A DNA stretch of 15,638 bases from CAYZUC01 sp964481705 (lineage in GTDB: Bacteria > Bacillota > Clostridia > Lachnospirales > Lachnospiraceae): assembly GCA_964481705.1 (NCBI GenBank), contig CAYZUC010000068.1, forward strand, positions 1 through 15,638. Reading direction: 5' to 3'. The position numbers and the translations under genes were made by a program. Numbering within the stretch: the first letter of the stretch is position 1; each line of letters starts with the position of its first letter. Positions 7,117-14,361 of the stretch are shown here, in pieces. The notes under the pieces were generated by a model. That model made no database searches, had not been told where the DNA came from, and saw only the letters and a program-made list of their open reading frames with translations.

Positions 7117-8541
7117 ATGAAAATGAAAAAGACGCTTTATCTAAAATTCCTATTTGCTTATGTGTTATTCGGTGTCATGTGCTTTATTTCGATTTCCACT
7201 CTGTCTTCCCGACTGGTGGTCAATCACCTGACAAGAGAAAAGGCAGATGCACTCTATAAGGAAGCCGCCCTTGTTGCAAGCAGCTACGCAACCGGCATCT
7301 ACACGGGAGAGGTTACACCGGAATCTGCGAAGACACAGCTAAAGGCAATTGACACCTACATCTCTGCTCCTATCTGGCTGATTGATGCATCCGGCAGAGT
7401 AATACTGAATTCCCGAGAAGACTTATCAACCGATAGTCCTGAGGTTATCGAGAATTTTGACCCAACCGCATCCGGCAAGTATTATATGACCGGTGATTTC
7501 TACGGTTGCTTCAAAGAGGAGACCTTAAGTGTCTTTTCCCCTATCACGGCAAAATTTAAAGTGGTTGGATATGTGGTAATTCACTCCTCCATGAAAAGTA
7601 TCAAGACCTCAAGGGATCAGCTCTTGAGTATTTCTTATGTCATGATGGCGATTATGTTCTTACTCTCCCTGATTATTCTGGTCATCTTTACGGAGTACGT
7701 ATACATCCCACTGCGACAGATTACAACCGCCGCTGAGGAATATGCCAAAGGTGATATGGGATACCAGATCAACATTCTTCGAGACGATGAAATGGGGTAT
7801 CTCGGTGGTACTCTGAATTACATGGCAAGTGAGATTGCGCGTTCCGAGGACAATCAAAAGAAATTTATCGCCAATGTGTCACATGATTTCCGTTCTCCCT
7901 TGACGTCTATCAAAGGTTATCTGGAAGCTATGATCGATGGCACCATTCCTTGTGAAATGCACGAAAAATACATGAACATCGTCTTGAACGAGACCGACCG
8001 GCTAACAAAGCTCACAAATGGTCTATTGCAATTGAATGACTTGAATGTAAAGGGAATACTACTCGACAATAGTGACTTCGATATCAATGGCGTAATCAAA
8101 AAGACTGCGGAGACATTTGAAGGAACCTGTACCAGTAAACGTATCTCCATAGAATTGATTCTTGCCGGTGAGACACTTTTTGTTCGCGCAGATAAAACAA
8201 AAATAGAGCAGGTCATTTATAACCTGCTCGATAATGCTATCAAATTCAGTCATCACGACAGCAAAATTAAAATTGAAACAACAAAGAAAAACGAAACCAT
8301 CTTTGTATCTGTTAAGGATTACGGCATTGGCATCCCCAAGGATAGCCTCAAATTAATCTTTGACCGCTTCTATAAAACGGACCTCTCACGTGGTAAGGAT
8401 AAAAAAGGAACCGGTCTGGGACTGGCAATTACAAAAGAAATCATTCAGGCACATAATGAAAATATTAACGTCATCTCTACCGAGGGCGTCGGTACCGAAT
8501 TCATCTTTACCCTCGCAAAATCAAAGGAGTATGAGGATTAA
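7117..8541 (+). CDS. Membrane sensor histidine kinase (HAMP, HisKA, HATPase_c)
   Basis: 474-aa partner of the preceding response regulator. Order of parts: a membrane helix at about 9-30, an extracytoplasmic sensor region of about 140 residues (31-170), a second membrane helix at about 171-193, a HAMP linker (about 194-246), a dimerisation domain with phospho-acceptor H256 in NVSHDFRSPL, and an ATP-binding domain with the N box around N373 (NLLDNAIKFS), G1 DYGIGIP (401-407), F box IFDRFYK and G2 GTGLGL (431-436). All catalytic motifs are intact. The sensor region resembles the PAS/Cache-like extracytoplasmic sensors of the WalK/PhoR group but has no motif naming its ligand. AGGAG lies nine nucleotides upstream of the ATG. 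The stop overlaps the convergent VanZ-like gene by four bases. Confidence 0.93.
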   Translation: MKMKKTLYLKFLFAYVLFGVMCFISISTLSSRLVVNHLTREKADALYKEAALVASSYATGIYTGEVTPESAKTQLKAIDTYISAPIWLIDASGRVILNSREDLSTDSPEVIENFDPTASGKYYMTGDFYGCFKEETLSVFSPITAKFKVVGYVVIHSSMKSIKTSRDQLLSISYVMMAIMFLLSLIILVIFTEYVYIPLRQITTAAEEYAKGDMGYQINILRDDEMGYLGGTLNYMASEIARSEDNQKKFIANVSHDFRSPLTSIKGYLEAMIDGTIPCEMHEKYMNIVLNETDRLTKLTNGLLQLNDLNVKGILLDNSDFDINGVIKKTAETFEGTCTSKRISIELILAGETLFVRADKTKIEQVIYNLLDNAIKFSHHDSKIKIETTKKNETIFVSVKDYGIGIPKDSLKLIFDRFYKTDLSRGKDKKGTGLGLAITKEIIQAHNENINVISTEGVGTEFIFTLAKSKEYED

Positions 8542-9011
8542 TCCGGCTTCAACATCTCATAGATTATATAACCAATGATGCAGCCTATCATATTCAACAG
8601 GATATCATCCACATCAAAATATCCCAGGCATGTAAACAGCTGTACTACTTCAATCACCACTATGATACCAAGACATCTTAGCATTGATGTAAAAAAAGTG
8701 ATAATTCTGCTCTTTCTTGTATGACGATATGCCTCAAACATTCCCATCGGAACAAACGGGATAATATTACCTACGAGATTCTTCAGATATACTTTATTGG
8801 AGCTGTGAATCAGTCTCCAATAGGTCTTTATCGTCTTGAACAGCTCCAGATTAGCATTCCATACGCCATCTCTTCGAATCGCACGTACTCTCAGAGCACT
8901 ATCCCAAAGCTCGTGAAAATCACCTGTGAATTTCATGGAAACAAACAGGATCAAAACGGCAAGATAAATATAAAAAAGAACATTTATGGTAATATGTCGT
9001 GATTTCTTCAA
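8538..9011 (-). CDS. VanZ-family membrane protein
   Basis: 157-aa integral membrane protein of the VanZ-like family. The founding member gives low-level teicoplanin resistance, but most members have no known function. Predicted helices lie at about 8-27, 78-92, 106-128 and 138-153. Family motifs are visible: NLVGNIIPFVPMG (78-90), then E121 and Q124, and the FDVDDILLNMIG loop (132-143). I chose the TTG at 9011 because GGAAGGA, inside the end of trmL, lies at a normal distance (about 9 nt) from it, giving an MKKSRH N-terminus. TTG at 9029 or GTG at 9017 are possible alternatives with poorer spacing. It is the last gene of the lrp-aminotransferase-trmL run and ends tail-to-tail with the histidine kinase, overlapping by 4 bp. 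No glycopeptide ligase genes are nearby, so resistance is not implied. Confidence 0.8.
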   Translation of the reverse strand: MKKSRHITINVLFYIYLAVLILFVSMKFTGDFHELWDSALRVRAIRRDGVWNANLELFKTIKTYWRLIHSSNKVYLKNLVGNIIPFVPMGMFEAYRHTRKSRIITFFTSMLRCLGIIVVIEVVQLFTCLGYFDVDDILLNMIGCIIGYIIYEMLKPD

Positions 9012-9016
9012 GTTCA

Positions 9017-9511
9017 CTATTCCTTCCAATGAAGACGATGTAGTTCTCCCTCCAGCTGCATATGAGAAAACTGATTCTGTCGCAAGGATTCGTACAGTAC
9101 AATTGCCACAGAATTGGCCAGATTCAAGGAACGAATGTTACCAATCATTGGAATCCTTACACAGGTCTCTTCATGATCAACTAAAATCTCTTCCGGAATC
9201 CCGGCACTTTCTTTTCCAAACATAATATAATCATCGGGACCATAGGAAACCTCGGTATAGACCTTCTTTGCCTTCGTTGTCGCGTAGTAAATCCTGGCAT
9301 TCGGATTCTTCTCCAGGAATTCTGCATAATTGATGTAGGTCGTCACATCAAGATCCTTCCAATAATCCATACCTGCTCTTTTCAGAGCCTTCTCATCCAA
9401 ACGAAAGCCAAGTGGTTCAATTAAGTGTAGTTTTGTCCCTGTAGCAACACAAGTCCGGCCAATATTACCTGTATTGGCCGGAATCTCGGGTTGATGTAAA
9501 ATAATATTCAT
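9017..9511 (-). CDS. trmL: tRNA (cytidine(34)-2'-O)-methyltransferase TrmL
   Basis: 164-aa SPOUT-class (trefoil-knot) methyltransferase predicted to 2'-O-methylate the wobble nucleotide of tRNA-Leu isoacceptors using SAM. The three family motifs are present in order: NTGNIGRTC (13-21), IMFGKESAGIPEEIL (about 95-109) and RIPMIGNIRSLNLANSVAIV (about 118-137). Length and lack of an added RNA-binding domain match TrmL rather than the longer TrmH or RlmB enzymes. The ATG begins directly after the aminotransferase stop with no intergenic base, so its ribosome-binding site (AGAAAAGAGA-like) is inside the upstream gene and translation is likely coupled. Confidence 0.93.
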   Translation of the reverse strand: MNIILHQPEIPANTGNIGRTCVATGTKLHLIEPLGFRLDEKALKRAGMDYWKDLDVTTYINYAEFLEKNPNARIYYATTKAKKVYTEVSYGPDDYIMFGKESAGIPEEILVDHEETCVRIPMIGNIRSLNLANSVAIVLYESLRQNQFSHMQLEGELHRLHWKE

Positions 9512-10687
9512 CTAGTTCTCTTTTCTCAGACGGTCTACGAATTTCGCAAGTCTACCAAGTGCCTCACGAAGGTTATCAATCGAGTATGCATAGGAAATAC
9601 GTAAAAAACCTTCTCCGCAATCACCAAACGCAGTACCCGGTACAATAGCAACCTTCTCCTCCTCCAAGAAGCGGGTAGCAAATTCATCACTCGTCATCCC
9701 AAACTCCTTAATGCAAGGAAATACATAAAACGCTCCATAGGGTTCGAAACATGGAAGATTCATCTCCTTTAAGGTGTTCATGACAAATCTTCTCCTCTGG
9801 TCGTAGGACTCGCGCATCATGGCTACATCATCATCACCATTCTTTAGCGCATCCACTGCAGCGTATTGACTTGTGGTAGGTGCACACATAATCGCAAACT
9901 GGTGAATCTTGATCATCTGCGTAATAATCTCTTCCGGTCCGCATGCATAGCCAAGTCTCCAGCCTGTCATAGCATATGATTTGGAAAATCCATTGATTAA
10001 AATGGTCCTCTCCTTCATGCCTGGAAGCTGAGTAATACTTGCATGTTCCCCTTTATAGGAAAGCTCTGCGTAAATCTCATCACTGATTACAAAAAGGTCC
10101 TTCTCCTCAATAACCTTGGCTATCTCCTCGAGGTCTTTTCGTTCCATAATCGCCCCCGTCGGATTGTTGGGGAAGGGAAGAACCAAAACCTTGGACTTCT
10201 CGGTGATCGCATCACGAAGCTCTTTTGCTGTCAAACGGAATTCATTTTCAGCTTTCAGCTCGATAATAACCGGCTTTGCTCCTGCCAAGATTGCACATGG
10301 CTCATACGATACATAGCTGGGCTGAGGAATAAGTACTTCCTCTCCAACGCCCGGATTAATCATAGCACGAAGCCCGATATCAATAGCCTCACTGCCTCCT
10401 ACGGTAACGATCACTTCTTTGTTAAAATCATATTGTACACCGTATCTGCGATCCAAATACTTTGTTATCTCAATCTTTAATTCCTTCAATCCTGCATTCG
10501 AGGTATAAAAAGTACGTCCCTTTTCCAGAGAATAAATACCCTCATCACGAATATGCCACGGTGTATCAAAATCCGGTTCTCCTACACCGAGGGAAATTGC
10601 GTCCTTCATCTCACTTACAATATCAAAAAACTTGCGAATGCCGGATGGTTTAATCTGCTCTACCTGATCTGCAATTGCTTTTCTCAT
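9512..10687 (-). CDS. PLP-dependent class I/II aminotransferase
   Basis: 391-aa fold-type I aminotransferase of the aspartate/aromatic aminotransferase group. Visible PLP-site features: N175 in PFPNNPTG, D203 and Y206 in ISDEIYAE, the Schiff-base lysine K236 in INGFSKSYAMTGWRLGY, and the substrate-carboxylate Arg in FLRISYAYS near residue 370. The substrate amino acid cannot be decided by eye: candidates are aspartate, aromatic amino acids, alanine or N-acetyl-diaminopimelate-type substrates (PatA-like). The ATG overlaps the stop of the Lrp-family gene as ATGA, which suggests coupled translation and local control of an amino-acid transamination step by that regulator. Confidence 0.9.
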   Translation of the reverse strand: MRKAIADQVEQIKPSGIRKFFDIVSEMKDAISLGVGEPDFDTPWHIRDEGIYSLEKGRTFYTSNAGLKELKIEITKYLDRRYGVQYDFNKEVIVTVGGSEAIDIGLRAMINPGVGEEVLIPQPSYVSYEPCAILAGAKPVIIELKAENEFRLTAKELRDAITEKSKVLVLPFPNNPTGAIMERKDLEEIAKVIEEKDLFVISDEIYAELSYKGEHASITQLPGMKERTILINGFSKSYAMTGWRLGYACGPEEIITQMIKIHQFAIMCAPTTSQYAAVDALKNGDDDVAMMRESYDQRRRFVMNTLKEMNLPCFEPYGAFYVFPCIKEFGMTSDEFATRFLEEEKVAIVPGTAFGDCGEGFLRISYAYSIDNLREALGRLAKFVDRLRKEN

Positions 10688-11187
10688 GGCGTAACCGACA
10701 TCCTTTCATCCTCGTATTTTTTAGCAAGGATCGTACCGTGATCCTTATACTTTTTCAAAATAAAGTGAGTAGCCGTACTCAAAATGGATTCCTGTGTAGA
10801 CAGCTTATCAGAGACAAACTGAGAAATCTCCTTCAGCGTCTTGCCTTCCAAAATAACCATCAAATCAAATCCACCGGAAATCAGATAAACAGAATTAACC
10901 TCCGGATACTTATAGATTCTCTCAGCAATGGTATCAAATCCCTGACCTCTTTGTGGAGTCACACGAACCTCAATCAGAGCAGTCACCTTCTCTGTCGTCG
11001 TTTTATCCCAGTCGATCATGGTATGGTATCCGCAAATGATACCCTCTTTTTCCATGTCTGACATCTCATTGATAATTGTCACTTCGTCAACACCTAGCAT
11101 AACAGCCAGTTCTTTCATATTCACACGACTGTCTTTTTCTATAAACATTAATATTTTATTCCTAAGCTCGTTCATTCCTTTATCCAT
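10684..11187 (-). CDS. Lrp/AsnC-family transcriptional regulator
   Basis: 167-aa feast/famine-type regulator. An N-terminal winged helix-turn-helix (about 6-55, MKELAVMLGVDEVTIINEM) is followed by the RAM/AsnC ligand-binding and oligomerisation domain (about 66-145), with GGFDLMVILEG at 105-115. Proteins of this family usually sense an amino acid and regulate neighbouring metabolism or transport genes. The aminotransferase, overlapping by 4 bp, is the obvious candidate target; autoregulation is common. The start is uncertain: the ATG at 11187 has AGAAAGG immediately against it, and the ATG at codon 5 has AAAGG about 12 nt upstream, so either may be used. It lies 56 bp after the AIR-synthase-like gene, with no clear promoter or terminator in that gap. 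Confidence 0.9.
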   Translation of the reverse strand: MDKGMNELRNKILMFIEKDSRVNMKELAVMLGVDEVTIINEMSDMEKEGIICGYHTMIDWDKTTTEKVTALIEVRVTPQRGQGFDTIAERIYKYPEVNSVYLISGGFDLMVILEGKTLKEISQFVSDKLSTQESILSTATHFILKKYKDHGTILAKKYEDERMSVTP

Positions 11188-11243
11188 CCTTTCTGAAGCG
11201 CTATTGCGTTACTCTGGTTTGTTGAAAGCACAAATTCGGTTGC

Positions 11244-11813
11244 TTATGCTGACTTAAGAAGCTTTAAAATCTCATCCTTTACGCGAGGAGACAAAAATCT
11301 CTTTTCCTCTCCGTTAATGACAACTCTGTCATTTCCGTCCGTGGTTTTTCCAATCACGCATGCCGGAATGCCCATTCTATTCATCTTCCATACCCAGTCA
11401 TAGCCACTGTTCACTGCATATAATGTGCTTCCACCGGACAACAGTTCATAAGGACTGATATCATAATAATTACAGATTTCAATCGTCTCCTGTTTGACCG
11501 GAATTGCTTTCAAATCGATTTCAAGTCCAACGCCACACTTTTCTGCAAATTCCCACAGTGCTTTGAATACACCACCCTGAGTGACCTCATGGGATGCTGT
11601 GACGTCAGACTTACCGGCGGTAGCTGCCTCCGGAATGGATAGATATTGATCAAATCCGAGTGCAACGTCGAGAAACGACGGTGAAAACCTCTCCAGTAAC
11701 TCCTGTCTCTTTTCCTGTGCAATTTTTACGGTACCTTCCAGTGCGATCCAATATGTCATAACAACATCTTTTCCTGGACCTGCTCCCTCAGATTTATTCG
11801 TATCCGTAATCAT
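11244..11813 (-). CDS. AIR synthase (PurM/HypE-like) C-terminal-domain protein, half-length
   Basis: 189 aa matching only the C-terminal half of the PurM/HypE/AIR-synthase-related family. It begins just before the domain boundary (GPGKDVVMTYWIALEGT, 12-28) and contains the signature HEVTQGGVFKALWE (75-88; family form HDVTEGG) and GIPACVIGKTTDGNDRVVI (148-166). Full-length relatives of about 330-350 aa have an N-terminal ATP-binding AIRS domain with a GxGxDxA-type motif; nothing like that precedes this gene, because the VanW-like stop is only 21 bp upstream. A good ribosome-binding site (AAGGA, 8 nt before the ATG) argues for a genuine short gene rather than a remnant. Enzymatic activity is doubtful without the ATP-binding half unless it pairs with another protein. 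Function unknown. Probably cotranscribed with the vanW-like gene. Confidence 0.75.
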   Translation of the reverse strand: MITDTNKSEGAGPGKDVVMTYWIALEGTVKIAQEKRQELLERFSPSFLDVALGFDQYLSIPEAATAGKSDVTASHEVTQGGVFKALWEFAEKCGVGLEIDLKAIPVKQETIEICNYYDISPYELLSGGSTLYAVNSGYDWVWKMNRMGIPACVIGKTTDGNDRVVINGEEKRFLSPRVKDEILKLLKSA

Positions 11814-11834
11814 ACCCCATGTCCTTTCAGACTC

Positions 11835-13370
11835 TTATTGACCTGCGTTAGCATCTGCCTGTGCTGCTGCTGTAGCAGCAAGTGCATCTGCAACTGCCTG
11901 TGCCTGCGCTGCTGCAGCTCCTCCATCTGCTCCAAGCATGGAGGCGGCAATTCCTTTACAATACTCAATGTTCTGTGTGGATATCGCTGCTGACATAGAG
12001 CCATTGTCACCTGCAGTACCAACACTTGCTGTCTTAGGAGTCGCCATATATTGACTGTTATTAATCTCAATTCTCTCTGTTTCCTGACCGTCCACCTTGA
12101 CAATCTTCCAATACTTTGCTTTGTATCCGGTATGCGCGGCCGTTACATTGACATAACCAATCGGTTGAGACGGGTCTGCAACACATTTCTCACCCTCTGC
12201 ATTTACCGTATCGAGAGTCTCACTTACAAAGGAAATCTCACGATTCTCCGGTCTTGTTTCCTTACCATAGATGGTGAAGGTAATCTGCTTATCATCCGTC
12301 GTATTTCCTTCAATATAAATAGGGTACTCCGAAGTATTTGTAAACTTAAAATCCTTAGCCTCTCCAGAGATAGCAGCGTCTGCAGACAAATCCACGTAAT
12401 TCACTACCATGGAATGATTGGAACGCTGGTCTACTTGAAGCTCCGCACGTAAAACCGCATTATATAAGGTAGAAGAGACTTGACAGATACCACCACCAAG
12501 ACTTTCTACTACAAGTCCATTTAAATAGGAGCCTGCCAGATAATAACCATTTTCTTCAGAGAATGGACTAACTGCTCCATATACCGAGAACTGTTCTCCA
12601 GGATAAAGAAGCGTCCCATTCACCAGACTACAACCATTTCTAACGTTTGCTGAACGTCCTTTTGCAGACGTCTTAAAGCTTGTTGTAAAGGTTCCCAGAA
12701 CATCCTTTATCTGTTGAAGTTCCTCTGTCTTACCCTTTGGCTCGTCTACTTTCACTACCAAATCTACAGAGCCATTCTGGTGATCCCAGCTGCTATCAAG
12801 ATACTCTTTGACCGCTTTCTTAGAACCATCCATATCAACAACGCGTCCGTCCTGTCCTTCCACTACTTCGAAACCATTCTCTGTCTTATTAAGAGTAGCA
12901 TCTATCGCCTCTTGATTAAAAGAATCACATTTCTCCTTAATCACGCTCTCGATGCTTCCCTCATTAAAAGAGACCTGAATGGGAAGAACCTTATTCTGAC
13001 GCTCCAAATCCTTGCGGGCAAGATAGCGCTTAATAAAATTACCCTCACGTCCAACACTTGTGGCTTCCTTAGCAAGATCCTGATTTTCCCAGGTAAGTCC
13101 AAGATCGCCGGCTGTTACAGTCACAAAATTGCCATCCATTACATTAAGCTGAATCTCTTTACTCTTCAGTTGTTCTACGTAATCCTTAACTGCATTTGTC
13201 GCCTGCTCTTCTGTCATACCTGATAAGTCCACATCCTCTGCGAACACACCCTGATGAATCTTTCCATCATCTGATGAAGAGTACGCAAATACCTCTGCAT
13301 TACCGGCAAATACAAATGAGATTATTGCCGTGAGTGCAAATACTGCTGCCGCCCATCCGATCTTTTTCAT
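11835..13370 (-). CDS. Exported VanW-family protein with peptidoglycan-binding module
   Basis: 511-aa exported protein of the YoaR/VanW group. An N-terminal signal or anchor helix lies at about 4-24. A peptidoglycan-binding-4-type region lies at about 60-205 and the VanW domain at about 235-365, with the hallmark GGGICQVSSTLYNA (292-305). A G5-like beta region follows at about 370-445. The last 30 residues are low-complexity Ala/Gln (AAAAQAQAVADALAATAAAQ, 485-504). VanW domains accompany cell-wall proteins in many Firmicutes; their chemistry is not established. The ATG at 13370 has AGAGGA eight nucleotides upstream and a well-formed promoter about 45 bp upstream, so this gene probably heads the minus-strand run. 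No vanA/B-type ligase or vanX is present, so a resistance role is not indicated. Confidence 0.88.
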   Translation of the reverse strand: MKKIGWAAAVFALTAIISFVFAGNAEVFAYSSSDDGKIHQGVFAEDVDLSGMTEEQATNAVKDYVEQLKSKEIQLNVMDGNFVTVTAGDLGLTWENQDLAKEATSVGREGNFIKRYLARKDLERQNKVLPIQVSFNEGSIESVIKEKCDSFNQEAIDATLNKTENGFEVVEGQDGRVVDMDGSKKAVKEYLDSSWDHQNGSVDLVVKVDEPKGKTEELQQIKDVLGTFTTSFKTSAKGRSANVRNGCSLVNGTLLYPGEQFSVYGAVSPFSEENGYYLAGSYLNGLVVESLGGGICQVSSTLYNAVLRAELQVDQRSNHSMVVNYVDLSADAAISGEAKDFKFTNTSEYPIYIEGNTTDDKQITFTIYGKETRPENREISFVSETLDTVNAEGEKCVADPSQPIGYVNVTAAHTGYKAKYWKIVKVDGQETERIEINNSQYMATPKTASVGTAGDNGSMSAAISTQNIEYCKGIAASMLGADGGAAAAQAQAVADALAATAAAQADANAGQ

Positions 13371-13413
13371 TCTTTCATTCCTCTTCTTTTCTGTTCTTTA
13401 CCTTTACAAACCC

Positions 13414-13442
13414 ATTTTAGTCAAAACCAAAAAGGCTTTCAA
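13414..13442 (-). promoter_or_regulatory. Predicted sigma-A promoter for the vanW-like operon
   Basis: On the minus strand TTGAAA (-35, 13442 to 13437; four of six consensus bases, TTGA..A) and TAAAAT (-10, 13419 to 13414; five of six) are separated by exactly 17 bp. The vanW-like ATG is 43 bp downstream of the -10. Seen in sequence; activity inferred. Confidence 0.6.
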
Positions 13443-13494
13443 GATGAATAGTTACCAATTTATTTGACAGATACCGCCCGATTATGTAAAACTA

Positions 13495-13599
13495 TTACCA
13501 GATAGTTAAACAAAGCGGGATGATCATAGCAAGTATCAGCACTATGATGATAACTGAGGATATCATTCTACGATTTTTCTTATTAAAGAAATCAAACAT
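13495..13599 (-). CDS. 34-aa single-pass membrane protein (unrecognised small gene)
   Basis: A short open frame of 34 codons with clear gene-like signals. TGGAG lies six nucleotides before the ATG at 13599. The peptide has a basic N-terminus (NKKNRR, residues 6-11) followed by an uninterrupted hydrophobic helix of about 20 residues (about 13-33, rich in Ile, Val and Leu), and the stop is TAA. This is the topology of a small inner-membrane protein with its N-terminus inside. A promoter-like pair lies upstream. It is transcribed toward the vanW-like gene, 52 bp before that gene's -35. I do not recognise a named family. Without conservation data, a chance frame cannot be excluded, but the ribosome-binding site and residue pattern make a real gene likely. 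Confidence 0.6.
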   Translation of the reverse strand: MFDFFNKKNRRMISSVIIIVLILAMIIPLCLTIW

Positions 13600-13651
13600 T
13601 TTATTCTCCAATCTTTTGCGTTTTGTAAACGAGTTTATTACTTGTTCCACC

Positions 13652-13680
13652 ATCATACAGTTTCATTGGTTGCATTACAA
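13652..13680 (-). promoter_or_regulatory. Predicted promoter for the 34-aa membrane protein gene
   Basis: Minus-strand TTGTAA (-35, 13680 to 13675) and TATGAT (-10, 13657 to 13652) with 17-bp spacing; the ATG of the small gene is 52 bp downstream of the -10. Four of six and five of six consensus bases. Confidence 0.45.
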
Positions 13681-13697
13681 TACCTATATCATATTAT
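13670..13697 (+). promoter_or_regulatory. Weak predicted promoter for the 213-aa membrane protein
   Basis: TATTAT (13692-13697; five of six -10 bases) with TTGCAT (13670-13675; three of six -35 bases) at 16-bp spacing. It overlaps the -35 of the divergent small-gene promoter. The predicted leader before the ATG at 13720 would be only about 16 nt, so this is tentative. Confidence 0.3.
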
Positions 13698-13719
13698 TGC
13701 TGTTGAAAGGATATTATAC

Positions 13720-14361
13720 ATGAATCTTCCACTTTTATCAACTACTGTAATCTTTGCCATCTGGCTTATTTATGAGATTCGAAAGTCTGACCGCAAACAG
13801 CAAAAGTCGATGGATGACTTCTGGGCACGTGAGCTTAAGGCAAACAGTACCAGACGTAAGCCCATTGATCATCTTGATTATATTACCATTCCTTATGACG
13901 AGCTGCCCTTGGATTTCCCTACTGACGACGACAGAGTACTGGAATATCGTGAAATCCTGCAATCTCTCCAGGATAAGAAGATTCTGAATCTGACGGGCTA
14001 TTCCAATACTGACCTCAAGCTGGAATATGGTGCTCCAAACATCACCATACTTACTGCGTGTGATCAGTACTACACAACTTTGGTTCGAACTCTTGCTTTT
14101 CTTGCCGAAAAGTATCTCGAGCTTTCCTATCGTTCAGAGGCAAAGGCTCTGCTCGAATACGCAATCTCTATCCGAACCGATGTCCGCAAGAACTATGAAT
14201 TACTTGCAGCGCTTTATCTCGAAGACGGGGAGAGCGATAAAATCAATGCTCTTACTGCCACAGCAGAGACCTTGAAATCTCTTTCCAAAGACCCCATTCT
14301 ACGTTCCCTTGCACAGATTAAGGCTGAGCATGACCAAATTCCAGACGAAGTCGATCCATAA
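13720..14361 (+). CDS. Uncharacterised membrane-anchored protein with TPR-like helical region
   Basis: 213 aa, no family recognised with confidence. An N-terminal hydrophobic helix (about 3-19) is followed by basic residues (RKSDRKQQK, 21-29), suggesting a membrane anchor with the rest cytoplasmic. The middle has NLTGYSNTDLKLEYG (90-104). The C-terminal half (about 115-205) is a string of amphipathic helices with TPR-like spacing (FLAEKYLELSYRSEAKALLE, then YELLAALYLEDGESDK), so a scaffold or binding role is plausible but unproven. I chose the ATG at 13720 over the upstream in-frame ATG at 13642 because GAAAGGA lies just before it and the upstream extension is not gene-like. Its 3' end overlaps the convergent exonuclease gene by 44 bp. 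Confidence 0.8.
   Translation: MNLPLLSTTVIFAIWLIYEIRKSDRKQQKSMDDFWARELKANSTRRKPIDHLDYITIPYDELPLDFPTDDDRVLEYREILQSLQDKKILNLTGYSNTDLKLEYGAPNITILTACDQYYTTLVRTLAFLAEKYLELSYRSEAKALLEYAISIRTDVRKNYELLAALYLEDGESDKINALTATAETLKSLSKDPILRSLAQIKAEHDQIPDEVDP

Noticed and set aside
11810..12103. 97-codon frame rich in Gln/His/Leu at the end of the vanW-like gene
   Set aside because: Out-of-frame reading of the Ala/Gln-rich tail; the in-frame VanW protein continues through this stretch.
8538..13370. Vancomycin-resistance cluster, suggested by VanZ and VanW family members
   Set aside because: No D-Ala-D-Lac ligase, dehydrogenase or dipeptidase genes; these families are widespread in Firmicutes without resistance.
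13520..13723. 67-codon plus-strand hydrophobic frame
   Set aside because: No ribosome-binding site; it lies antisense to the better-supported 34-aa gene and runs into the next gene's start.
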